Shown in pieces: positions 18,901 to 24,553 of a stretch of 57,715 nt of DNA. Numbering within the stretch: position 1 is the stretch's first letter; each line of letters begins with the position of its first letter. Source of the stretch: Paludibacteraceae bacterium (GTDB taxonomy: Bacteria; Bacteroidota; Bacteroidia; Bacteroidales; Paludibacteraceae); contig JAFSPA010000005.1 of NCBI GenBank assembly GCA_017443145.1, forward strand, positions 1 to 57,715, read 5' to 3'. Position numbers and translations under genes: made by a program. The notes beneath the pieces are model-generated. The model saw only the letters and a list, made by a program, of their open reading frames with translations, had not been told where the DNA came from and ran no database searches.

Positions 18901-20953
18901 CCACAGCCAGTGTATCGTCAAAATCGATAGTTGATGTTCCCACTCCACCTTCATCAAGTTTAGTCGTATTAATCTTCACAGCCGGGATATGCGTTTTCTC
19001 GGCAGGATTAAAGCGGGAGCGCATACCAAACATACCACGAGAGAAATTGTCGCTCACGAGGTTAATCTGCGTAAGGGTGACACCATCCTTATCGGTAGGA
19101 GCCTGAACCCAATCCCAGTTGCGTGCAATTCCTTTACCTCTGTTGATGCCTTTCTTATAAATGAACCAACGGTAGTATCCCCAGTGGTCATGGTGAATGG
19201 GCAGATAATTAGCCATGTCCGGGATCACATAATACGTATAAGTCAGTTCCGGCACCTGTTGGCGCGAGAACTCACCTACCATCGGCAAGCCAGACTTACC
19301 TCTCTGGTGATAGAATGCCGTTGTAGCAGAAGCTTGGTTTTCAGGAGACTGCGACACCCAAATAGTCTGTGTGACACGTACCGTATCACCTGCAGCAGCA
19401 GAGTGACGATAAGTGTAGGTATATTTGATTATTGCCAAGCGCAACTCCGATGTTCCGGAAGCATAGGGCTTAGCCACTACGCGAAGCTGATTGGGTGCAA
19501 TCAAGGTTACCGAATTAATCCAGTCCGACGGAGTTACGCCATCTGACTTGTAAGCCGTTGCCATCAGCGTATCCATCACATGCACAGCCGAGTAAGCGGT
19601 ATGCTCCTCATCTATCCACACGGTGTCCTTTATCGGAGTCAGCAAGTCTATTCGCAGCGGATCAATAGTTTCTCCATCCATGCGCGCCACCTCTGTGCCG
19701 TACGTGTTATGTACAGTGGTATAGGATTTAAAGTTGGCAGAGACCGTAAAGTCCTGCTGCTGGGTTGCTGTAGCAAACGGGAACAAATAATCGAACGGAG
19801 AGTGCTCCAATTTCAAATCTCTATGGTCCCTACGCTGAAAAATACGGCGGGTTACCAACACCGAGTCATAGCATGAGATAGTTTTGCCGCCATAATTATA
19901 TGCCATATGCACATGGAGATAGTCCTGATGATCGTGCCATTCATTATTCTCATCCAACACATCCATTGGCGAAGGTCCAGTGGTAGCCACGGCGCCCAAG
20001 AAACGGTTAGTTGAGTACGTCGGATGTCCCGCCGTGGTCATCATAATCATATCGCCTACGTAGGAGTGGAACACCGAGTTAGTATGAGTGGAAGGATCGA
20101 TATTATCATGCGTGGAAGCCCACTCCAGATCAATACTCGTGCGGCTATTCAACACCGACTGATCGGCTGTGATAGCAGGCACTTTCGCATAGAACTCTGT
20201 GCCGTCATACAAACTCTTAAAGCGATCACCACCCTCTTCTAAACGTATGGTAAACTCCACATTTTGATTAGAAGCAGACGTTGCCCACTCGAACACGTAA
20301 GATGTCTGCGCAAAGTTACAGCTCAAGTTATCGCCTTGTGCACGGCCCCAAACGGTTGCCCACATGGTTGAGGTAGGACGAGGAACGGAATAGACCTTGC
20401 TGTAGCCGTACAAGGCATCGTATGCCAAATAACGGTAGGTCTCCACACCCATAATATCGGCGTAGTAATAGATAGCACCTTCCATATAACGGTTTTTGGC
20501 TGCACGGGTTTTATCCGAGTGGAAGAAGGTACCGCTGGCACTATCCGTAGCGAGCGTCAAGGTCGTCTTACTATCTCCACCTAACGCAAGCCAGGCTTCT
20601 TGAGAGTGCTTCTCCAAGAGGTATTCGGACTTATACATGCGCTGGTAGTCCTTGGAATCAAGAACTGCGCCTGTAGAGCTGTAGAGTCCGCCGACACGCC
20701 ACATGGCCGCCAGACAAGGATAGTCGTACGTTGCCACCTGATACGTGCCGGACTTAGCTGCCGTGGTATCGACACCAAGATAATAGCGGTGACCGTTATA
20801 TACAGACGATATCGCGAAATACGAACCTGGCGCGACCATCACATCCGGGTCATCCACATAACCTGGACCGCGAAGGTCATCCGCTTTAGTCGTTGAAACG
20901 ATTGCTCCGAGCGCGCACGCGATGGATACAAGAGAAATAAACAGCTTTTTCAT
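12929..20953 (-). CDS. Giant secreted protein (2674 residues) with T9SS type A sorting domain
   Basis: Predicted cell-surface or released protein. Residues 1-24 are a signal peptide (ending near TKADD). The C-terminal 80 residues are a type A T9SS signal: IYDVLGRRLKVLG, then LPTGVYILQRGN and a basic KIVVR end. Between them I recognise no catalytic domain. There is a YWNDDNNWT segment near 2040, resembling the W-N-D-x-x-N-W opening of beta-helix or autotransporter-like modules in large Bacteroidota surface proteins, and the N-terminal 180 residues (YFAISSVYNGHRYYLGVD) look beta-rich. Likely roles are adhesion or binding of host or polysaccharide ligands (inference). Its leader carries a 10-base C tract and a strong hairpin. 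A patch of low GC occurs inside the gene (about 17880-18480). The 122-residue gene follows in the same operon. Confidence 0.9.
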   Translation of the reverse strand: MKKLFISLVSIACALGAIVSTTKADDLRGPGYVDDPDVMVAPGSYFAISSVYNGHRYYLGVDTTAAKSGTYQVATYDYPCLAAMWRVGGLYSSTGAVLDSKDYQRMYKSEYLLEKHSQEAWLALGGDSKTTLTLATDSASGTFFHSDKTRAAKNRYMEGAIYYYADIMGVETYRYLAYDALYGYSKVYSVPRPTSTMWATVWGRAQGDNLSCNFAQTSYVFEWATSASNQNVEFTIRLEEGGDRFKSLYDGTEFYAKVPAITADQSVLNSRTSIDLEWASTHDNIDPSTHTNSVFHSYVGDMIMMTTAGHPTYSTNRFLGAVATTGPSPMDVLDENNEWHDHQDYLHVHMAYNYGGKTISCYDSVLVTRRIFQRRDHRDLKLEHSPFDYLFPFATATQQQDFTVSANFKSYTTVHNTYGTEVARMDGETIDPLRIDLLTPIKDTVWIDEEHTAYSAVHVMDTLMATAYKSDGVTPSDWINSVTLIAPNQLRVVAKPYASGTSELRLAIIKYTYTYRHSAAAGDTVRVTQTIWVSQSPENQASATTAFYHQRGKSGLPMVGEFSRQQVPELTYTYYVIPDMANYLPIHHDHWGYYRWFIYKKGINRGKGIARNWDWVQAPTDKDGVTLTQINLVSDNFSRGMFGMRSRFNPAEKTHIPAVKINTTKLDEGGVGTSTIDFDDTLAVDISAYTDTVYKRLSDDPLHEEFTEPTLSYRQRFAMRPATESADKMASHLTGATDYMQEEAMFAPIGRRFQLQPQSPYRLGNNVNEGNLQYVYYYNPNSTDTIDGKMGTSTGLNKTKGSSYNRIGLNKTTGEKKWHARLLSSDYLLNTMAVGDTLMVLMVNPRKDGGYILGATGGGAKDYKDNILSNRTDTANLRQHIEDDMLNSTNFNAYKTELVKIGADKFTIKGLNYNSKFCAHVSIWLPVIGTLGEGVDWYNTTWIGGADTTITMSAYSSTSGDRITKIDPALVNLYMEESAWGNTYKGYLTAYTMEWEYYWEGWSRKRRRVYKDADIHLKSLGHEDIGGSGTINQGWCFYEITEVDHTYNHREHAKWQRKTSSDADWVTLGEGDFTGKELDGGALQTEYNGTNGEQVEYRLITQHFQLAHFTVTMRPAVGAGAQGPSTTALIPEAEIDQNYDVIASFQLEEQLGAPGTSEMVSPFHHLQFNHTQFAYHYPVGSGEHQIPATQRVTGDNILPGKGEYCVINKFENASSDYAVVEAGGGAEHGWMFCYNRANRPLVFIDFTYPKPACTDQDLVLVANFCQPNRVSLENPHIKAEYYGHRAGRPDDEWEIIFTYLTGNLTAAGQWYQLALPLRWSQISGYDKYRCVGTVSAAEGDGAYLLFDRFRLLGKRHAVTGFQKRTTCIDNDSIYLITRIDYTSLELDPGDVICYQFQKWDNTQDKYVPMITSDYNSATDTYTCRPDNTTEVYPGYYKIGMTKVESVTNKDFKSLVLNSDYGTVVVPETNYNPTLSGTSAGWSTARSNAIDYIQTLIGDDRSSYKNETGRIKQYSDIMTAQKFDFGERGKFYVNEGTDANPHWVIYIIARVNVNSTQNGTFRIALTSVDAVNSKPNFSDAACSNARVVRVQSSVDMLIDGATGWPNKDRATLTSEGNLIPANTTKTLSLLYNEPNKKEGTTTECRFDLVRAFAFMDGYIDMTPEQQAAADLEWLRIYGCTVGDFQEAMNVFRADDPANPNRKEMNWANVTKESFRWLVGEHYTQAHADSMYNILNRLIVQDRLMEVGMSSRDISLGNEQDLYFYIRPIAASGVYTTLTKDGSRDSIAEGIICNAPIWLELHSAASPDSLRFGYDKKFGDSFAIPVIRATKTAANSALSVRVAAISDHAVIGWDSTHVVESNDPEWNRRMATLNNKPTFRYTQDRIVQERLYSGYYQQDQAVIFRPVDAAHITRLNRTDCECLNYDATGTTYDPANPRAKDAAGTNVFIRPAASPINGCNEWHVLPQTSDPSPKNHIPGYQIPNNFELKAGYWYKFKTTFFNTGSFISYNTGDNPSDANTAFFILAVVPDTVRWTPHYDDRTNYWNDDNNWTAVVNGADFNGSLATVPLEDSRAIIEPLADQSYLPVVNYDSLGLKEWGFKTATCKDILFKHHSQILGQEKLTYTGKAFIDVIINQGNWQTFSPALKNVYSGDIYIPENTANDKDFLPEVFETGSAWGDEHNRTWPYAFYQAYYNSTVPLAFQNTDKDGALDTDTKSPKNSAEWVKTNVLDQPLTPGNAVALLGFGPTDVEGTELIVRLPKQETSYHYIGKSNGTWTVGSEVTLSRSAFNNISGNLEYDKATLGESDGVTYTLTNTLEANIFFFGNPTMSLIDVYRLCEDNKDALEYTEGATNAYKFTTYNLKDGSTYGTEIVDGPGKYFIAPQRAIGLIAAAPSTTLNIKLKPSALVALSAGGELVHNVEPGAKKKEAPRAIAADNYERRLYIAASNETNKGLYKAYAMLGESNLATRGFRKGEDAVSLSSGSTYYNSAAFSTPLSMYTIADNQALMQDLRDTISSVPLVFATLDSVVNNKGVKVWSKYLFDERTTLTFALEGEWDNALYLHDALTGDSIMIVDGLQLKVQTPESDQIRYFINSGRHIQKPVVVPDPVDPGISTNMESVGGEKSTTTNNHSTIIYDVLGRRLKVLGEYDLLNTIKLPTGVYILQRGNQTEKIVVR

Positions 20954-20975
20954 ACCTTAATATTTTTTATCACAC

Positions 20976-21018
20976 AAATACCATCGGGACATCTTAAGGC
21001 AAGATGTCTGGTGTATTT
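20976..21018 (-). promoter_or_regulatory. Hairpin in the leader of the giant-protein mRNA
   Basis: GACATCTT and AAGATGTC (20988-20995 and 21001-21008) form an 8-bp perfect stem with a 5-nt loop. An outer helix between 20976-20982 (AAATACC) and 21010-21018 (GGTGTATTT) extends it with a small bulge. It lies 23-65 nt upstream of the start codon, where it could affect mRNA stability or translation. There is no U-run beside it, so it is not a plain terminator. Confidence 0.7.
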
Positions 21019-21066
21019 ATGGTTACAAGTTTTTTAACGCAACTCCCTGATAATCAATAGGTTACA

Positions 21067-21076
21067 GGGGGGGGGG
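21067..21076 (-). repeat. Homopolymer tract (C10 in mRNA sense) in the giant gene's leader
   Basis: Ten consecutive G on the plus strand, which is C10 in the transcript, about 12 nt downstream of the predicted transcription start (near 21088) and 114 nt upstream of the ATG. I saw no other homopolymer of G or C this long in the window. Tracts of this length are prone to slippage in replication; the length given by an assembly may itself be inexact. Confidence 0.9.
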
Positions 21077-21094
21077 TGTTACTTAATATCGATG

Positions 21095-21126
21095 CAAAAG
21101 TACTGCTTTTTTGTCATATATGCAAA
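21095..21126 (-). promoter_or_regulatory. Promoter of the giant-protein operon
   Basis: On the minus strand: TTTG (21126-21123), 20-nt spacer CATATATG then an A-rich part, TACTTTTG (21102-21095). Strong match to the consensus and to the extended form at 861-892 and 40166-40213. The leader is about 135 nt long, unusually long for this window. Confidence 0.9.
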
Positions 21127-21243
21127 TTTTCGCCATAAAAAAGTACAAAAAAGCGCAATTTGCTACTTTTACATAGCATTTTTACTATATTTTGGTACTT
21201 TTGATGTCAGCAACCGGCCAAAATCGGGTGCAAAACTGCAGTA

Positions 21244-21297
21244 TTGGGTTGGATTTGGGCGGAGTTGGGTTGGAGTTGGGTGTTTAGGGTTTTGGAG
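21244..21297 (+). repeat. G-rich 10-11-bp tandem array, possible G-quadruplex
   Basis: Units TTGGGTTGGAT, TTGGGCGGAG, TTGGGTTGGAG, TTGGGTGTTTA and GGGTTTTGGAG follow each other. Five GGG runs lie on the plus strand within about 45 bp, separated by 6-8 nt, so a G-quadruplex is possible but with long loops. It is upstream of the giant gene's promoter. Confidence 0.7.
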
Positions 21298-21331
21298 TCA
21301 TTAGATGGTGTCGTGATGATAACGTGTGACC

Positions 21332-21430
21332 TTCGGTTGAGTGTCGGATGACTGTCGTTCGACCGTCGTTCGACCGTCGTTCCACCTTCGGGTGACCTTC
21401 GGGCGACCTTCGGGTGACCTTCGGGGAAAG
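21332..21430 (+). repeat. Nine-unit 11-bp tandem array
   Basis: Nine 11-bp units in exact register, grading from GTCGTTCGACC types (two identical copies at 21354-21375) to TTCGGGTGACC types (identical at 21387-21397 and 21409-21419). The common core is TCG followed by a variable part and GACC. The period is close to one helical turn. No coding function is supported. Confidence 0.85.
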
Positions 21431-21490
21431 TGGGAATTTTTACGTAATAAATTCACTTTTTTTTGTGTATATGAAAAAAGATGTAATTTC

Positions 21491-21526
21491 GGACGCCGCC
21501 TGCCTGCGGCATTCCCCCGAATGTCC
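21491..21526. other. Perfect three-way-junction palindrome (36 nt)
   Basis: Three helices join with no unpaired bases between them: outer GGAC (21491-21494) with GTCC (21523-21526); GCCGC (21495-21499) with GCGGC (21506-21510); ATTC (21511-21514) with GAAT (21519-21522). Loops are CTGCCT and CCCC. The fold is possible on either strand or as a DNA cruciform. It looks like a compact interspersed palindromic repeat; I recall similar sequence from Bacteroidales intergenic DNA but cannot check. Confidence 0.65.
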
Positions 21527-21683
21527 AGTCGCGCCCTGCGGGATATACACAGCTCTTTATTTTTAGCCGGCACTATGTGTCAACACTTTTTGCCGCACAT
21601 ATTCCATTTTATGCAAGCATAAACGTCCTATTGGCGTCCAAAAGTGATAATTTTTAATTATTTCGGCTAAAAATATAGAAAAA

Positions 21684-21715
21684 TTTGTGTACATGCAATA
21701 TTTGTTGTATATTTG
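21684..21715 (+). promoter_or_regulatory. metK promoter
   Basis: TTTG (21684-21687), 20-nt spacer, TATATTTG (21708-21715). Predicted start near 21722, giving a leader of about 100 nt before the ATG at 21824. Confidence 0.87.
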
Positions 21716-21778
21716 CGGCCGATTTTGAAAAAACAGGAATAAAATCATAAAAAAACAGTAACAAAAGTATAACAACTT

Positions 21779-21807
21779 GGGGAAAGATTTACGCGAATTG
21801 CAACCCC
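21779..21807 (+). promoter_or_regulatory. Hairpin in the metK leader
   Basis: GGGG (21779-21782) can pair with CCCC (21804-21807) across a 21-nt loop, 16 nt before the metK start, with an A-rich tail between. It does not match the SAM riboswitch consensus sequences I know, so it is listed only as a possible control element. Confidence 0.35.
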
Positions 21808-21823
21808 TAAAACAAATGCTAAA

Positions 21824-23059
21824 ATGGCTTATTTATTTACTTCTGAATCGGTGTCGGAAGGACACCCGGACAAGGTTGCGGATCAGATTAGCGACGCAGT
21901 ATTAGACAATTTTTTGGCGCAGGATGCGAATGCTCATGTGGCATGTGAGACGTTGGTGACGACGGGTCAGGTGATTATAGCCGGTGAAGTGACGGCATCG
22001 GGGTATGTGGATGTGCAACAAGTGGCACGTGAGACGATACGTAAGATTGGCTACACGAAGTCGGAGTATAAGTTCGAAGCGGACAGTTGCGGCATTCTGA
22101 CGGCTTTGCATGAGCAGAGTCCCGATATCGCACAGGGCGTGGTGCGCGAAGAGGCAGAACAAGGTGCGGGAGACCAGGGAATCATGTTTGGCTATGCCAC
22201 GAACGAGACGGATAACTATATGCCGCTGACGCTGGATTTGGCTCACACCATAGTATATACGCTGGCGCGTATACGCAAGGAAGGCAAGAAAATGCGGTAT
22301 CTTCGTCCCGACACGAAGAGTCAGGTGACGATAGAATATTCGGACGAAGGCGAACCGCTTCGGATAGATACGATTGTGGTGTCGACGCAGCATGATGAGG
22401 ATGTGACGCATGAGCAGATTGTGGCGGACGTGCGCAATATTCTGCTGCCACAAGTGGCTAAGCGTGACAAGCGGTATAAGAAGCTGTTGGAAGGAGACTA
22501 CCGGCTGTTGGTTAATCCGACGGGTAAGTTCGTTATCGGTGGTCCTCACGGCGATACGGGTCTGACAGGCCGTAAGATTATTGTGGATACGTACGGCGGT
22601 CGTGGCGCGCACGGCGGTGGAGCATTCTCGGGCAAGGATCCGTCGAAAGTGGACCGTTCGGCAGCGTATATGGCGCGATATATTGCGAAAAACATGGTTG
22701 CAGCGGGAGTGGCCAGCGAGTTGTTAGTGCAACTGAGTTATGCTATTGGTGTGGCAGAGCCGGTGAGTGTGTATGTGACGGGAAGTGGCCTACGCGTGGC
22801 GCAAGATACGCTGACGGATTATATCCGCAAACACTTCGATTTGACGCCGGCAGGTATCACGAAGGCGCTGAAGCTGAAAGAGCCAATTTACGAAGAGACG
22901 GCGCGATATGGGCATGTGGGGCGGACAAACGAAGTGGTGACGAAGGTCTTCCGCGACGAGAACGGGAAGCCGTTTGAGCGCAAGGTGGAGCTGTTTACCT
23001 GGGAGAAGCTGGATCGGGTGGATCAGATTAAGCGTGAATTGAAAATAAATTATAACTAA
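21824..23059 (+). CDS. metK: S-adenosylmethionine synthase
   Basis: Joins ATP and methionine to make S-adenosylmethionine, the main methyl donor, in the cytoplasm. The 411 residues contain the family signatures: [20 protein letters not shown] near the start with the catalytic His of [21 protein letters not shown] (about 233-248), and the glycine-rich [19 protein letters not shown] (about 263-281). It has its own promoter at 21684-21715. A structured element (23061-23246) begins directly after its stop. Confidence 0.98.
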   Translation: MAYLFTSESVSEGHPDKVADQISDAVLDNFLAQDANAHVACETLVTTGQVIIAGEVTASGYVDVQQVARETIRKIGYTKSEYKFEADSCGILTALHEQSPDIAQGVVREEAEQGAGDQGIMFGYATNETDNYMPLTLDLAHTIVYTLARIRKEGKKMRYLRPDTKSQVTIEYSDEGEPLRIDTIVVSTQHDEDVTHEQIVADVRNILLPQVAKRDKRYKKLLEGDYRLLVNPTGKFVIGGPHGDTGLTGRKIIVDTYGGRGAHGGGAFSGKDPSKVDRSAAYMARYIAKNMVAAGVASELLVQLSYAIGVAEPVSVYVTGSGLRVAQDTLTDYIRKHFDLTPAGITKALKLKEPIYEETARYGHVGRTNEVVTKVFRDENGKPFERKVELFTWEKLDRVDQIKRELKINYN

Positions 23060-23060
23060 A

Positions 23061-23246
23061 CGGCTGCCGATATATAACGAGTAAACCCCTCGGAGACCAA
23101 TTATGGGTTAGCGGATAGTAATCCCTCGAAAACCGCCCGTCCCCTCGGGCGCCTCACTCCGCTACCCATGGCGCGGAAGCACTGTTTTTACGGGATTCTA
23201 TCCGCAACCCTACTGCCTCTAACGAGGCACGCCAAGCGGGCAGCCG
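23061..23246 (+). ncRNA. 186-nt highly structured element (RNA or palindromic repeat)
   Basis: Closing stem CGGCTGCC (23061-23068) with GGCAGCCG (23239-23246). A long helix pairs 23105-23125 with 23192-23210: 19 bp with two single-base bulges. Inside it are hairpins CGCCCG/CGGGCG (23134-23139 and 23146-23151) and CCGC/GCGG (23159-23162 and 23173-23176); after it is GCCTC/GAGGC (23215-23219 and 23224-23228). No open frame crosses it usefully and no promoter of its own is evident, so it would be read through from metK towards lspA. The same end sequences, with the middle missing, recur at 23850-23879, which favours a mobile palindromic repeat. Element class unknown to me. Confidence 0.65.
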
Positions 23247-23261
23247 AACGAGAACATAATT

Positions 23262-23286
23262 AGTCGAAAGTCAAAAGTCAAAAGCA
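23262..23286 (+). repeat. Heptameric tandem repeat directly before lspA
   Basis: Units AGTCGAA, AGTCAAA and AGTCAAA plus a partial fourth that runs into the ATG of lspA at 23287. It occupies the ribosome-binding region. Same 7-bp periodicity as the array before gldF. Confidence 0.8.
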
Positions 23287-23865
23287 ATGAAAAAGGAAGT
23301 TAAGCAAGGGATATTGGTGGCGGGAATCGTCGTGCTGGCGCTGTTTTTGGACCAGTGGCTGAAGCTGTGGATAGCGACGCATTTCAGTTTGGGTGAGTCG
23401 GTACGAATCACGTCGTGGTTCTGGCTGTGTTTTGTAGAGAATGACGGTATGGCTTTTGGTATCGAATGGTTCTCGAAATTCGTGCTGACGTTGTTCCGAA
23501 TAGTGGCAGTTGGTGTGCTGTGCTGGTATATGTGGCGGTTGATACATATCAACAAGGCGAGGACGTCGTATCTTGCTACTATAGCGTTAGTTACGGCCGG
23601 AGCGATGGGAAATATCATCGACTGTGTTTTCTACGGGAAGTTGTTTGGATACGCAGGCTGGTTTTACGGGAAAGTGGTGGATATGCTTTACTTCCCGCTG
23701 ATAACGAATTCGGCAGGCGAGTGCATCTTCTTTAGGCCGGTGTTTAATCTGGCGGACTCGTGTATCACGGTGGCGGTGATACTGATACTGATATTCTTCC
23801 GGAAAGATCTGGATACAAGTTTGAAGAAAGTTGAGAATGAAAAGCAGAGCGGCTGCCAAAAATAG
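23287..23865 (+). CDS. lspA: Lipoprotein signal peptidase (signal peptidase II)
   Basis: Inner-membrane aspartyl protease that removes signal peptides from prolipoproteins after the cysteine is lipidated. The 192 residues contain four hydrophobic helices and the family motifs: DQWLK (about 22-26), ENDGMAFG (about 57-64), GNIIDCVFYGK followed by VVDML (catalytic Asp of the GNxxDR-like box), and FNLADS (about 154-159) with the second catalytic Asp. The C-terminal residues and stop codon lie inside the palindromic repeat at 23850-23879, so its tail was probably altered by that insertion. It is followed 26 nt later by a lipoprotein gene, a natural substrate. Confidence 0.96.
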   Translation: MKKEVKQGILVAGIVVLALFLDQWLKLWIATHFSLGESVRITSWFWLCFVENDGMAFGIEWFSKFVLTLFRIVAVGVLCWYMWRLIHINKARTSYLATIALVTAGAMGNIIDCVFYGKLFGYAGWFYGKVVDMLYFPLITNSAGECIFFRPVFNLADSCITVAVILILIFFRKDLDTSLKKVENEKQSGCQK

Positions 23866-23879
23866 CGAGCGGGCAGCCG
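23850..23879 (+). repeat. Short (30-nt) copy of the 186-nt structured element
   Basis: CGGCTGCC (23850-23857) and GGCAGCCG (23872-23879) are the same 8-base ends as the element at 23061-23246. The sequence inside each end also matches: AAAAATAGCGAG here against GATATATAACGAG there, and CGGGCAGCCGA at both right ends. The middle is absent, so it looks like an internal deletion derivative. It overlaps the last codons and stop of lspA. Confidence 0.75.
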
Positions 23880-23891
23880 AGCAACAAAAGA

Positions 23892-24374
23892 ATGAGTCGT
23901 AAAACAATTATATTATTGATGATGGTGGTGATGGTCTTTGGAGGCTGTCGCCCGAAGAATGTGCTGTCGTCGAAGAAGATGCAGGAGGTGCTGTATGAAT
24001 TGCATCGGACGGATGCGATATTGCAGTGCTGGGGAATGGATTACGGACACGATGAAGCAGTAGCCAAATACTACGAAGTGACGCTGGAGAAACTCGGTGT
24101 GACACAGGCGCAGTTTGACAGTTCGCTGGTATGGTACACGGACCATCCGTCGCGGTTCGATAAGATTTATCCGAAGCTTCGTGCCCGTGTGGAGCAAGAG
24201 AAAGCGCTATACGATTTGGCGGTTCAGGAGGATAAGGATCGGAAGAAAGTAGTGGAGCGAGAATTGCCACCGATAGAAGAGGTGCTGCAACATAATCTTC
24301 ACGGTTTGCCGGTAGTGCTATGGAAAGAGGAAAAAGTGGAGATTGAGGTGCCATTTAGCGCCGAAAAGGGATAA
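23892..24374 (+). CDS. DUF4296 family lipoprotein
   Basis: A 160-residue predicted lipoprotein: hydrophobic signal 5-18 with lipobox FGGC (Cys 19). The mature part follows the DUF4296 pattern known from Bacteroidota: a KMQEVLYELHRTDAIL helix, a KYYEVTLEKLGVTQAQFDSS segment (only the core is quoted) leading to SLVWYTDHPSRFDKIYPKL, then a charged coiled stretch. Function is unknown. It sits 26 nt after lspA, so the two are probably transcribed together. A promoter for the ribosomal genes follows at 24409. Confidence 0.88.
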   Translation: MSRKTIILLMMVVMVFGGCRPKNVLSSKKMQEVLYELHRTDAILQCWGMDYGHDEAVAKYYEVTLEKLGVTQAQFDSSLVWYTDHPSRFDKIYPKLRARVEQEKALYDLAVQEDKDRKKVVERELPPIEEVLQHNLHGLPVVLWKEEKVEIEVPFSAEKG

Positions 24375-24408
24375 AAACGCACAAAAAATGCATTTTTCTG
24401 CGAAAATA

Positions 24409-24440
24409 TTTGCGGGAATGAAAAAATAGCAGTACTTTTG
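24409..24440 (+). promoter_or_regulatory. Promoter of the L13-S9-S2-EF-Ts run
   Basis: TTTG (24409-24412), 20-nt spacer, TACTTTTG (24433-24440), identical in its downstream element to the rRNA promoters. Predicted start near 24447, with a leader of about 107 nt. Confidence 0.9.
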
Positions 24441-24486
24441 CGGGCTCAAAAAAAATTGAACAACAATAAATAAACATTTATTAACC

Positions 24487-24536
24487 GTCAAGCTGGGCAG
24501 TGGACTTAGGTCGTAAATGATGTCTGTCGGCTTGGC
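24487..24536 (+). promoter_or_regulatory. Structured leader of rplM, probable r-protein autoregulation element
   Basis: GTCAAGC (24487-24493) pairs with GCTTGGC (24530-24536) over 7 bp with one wobble; inside, GGCAG (24496-24500) pairs with CTGTC (24524-24528) and GAC with GTC (24503-24505, 24510-24512). The element ends 17 nt before the rplM start. L13 leader RNAs have been described in Bacteroidia; this fits in position, but I cannot compare it with the published consensus here. Confidence 0.6.
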
Positions 24537-24553
24537 CAAAACAAATTAAATTA

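Larger units (their letters stand above)
20954..21823. other. Repeat-rich intergenic region between giant-protein gene and metK
   Basis: No protein gene is supported; the open frames here have no family features and cross repeats. From left to right it holds: the giant gene's leader with a hairpin (20976-21018) and a G10 tract (21067-21076), the giant gene's promoter (21095-21126), a G-rich array of about 11-bp units (21244-21297), a second array of nine 11-bp units (21332-21430), a 36-nt three-way-junction palindrome (21491-21526), the metK promoter (21684-21715) and the metK leader with a GGGG/CCCC hairpin. Confidence 0.8.
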
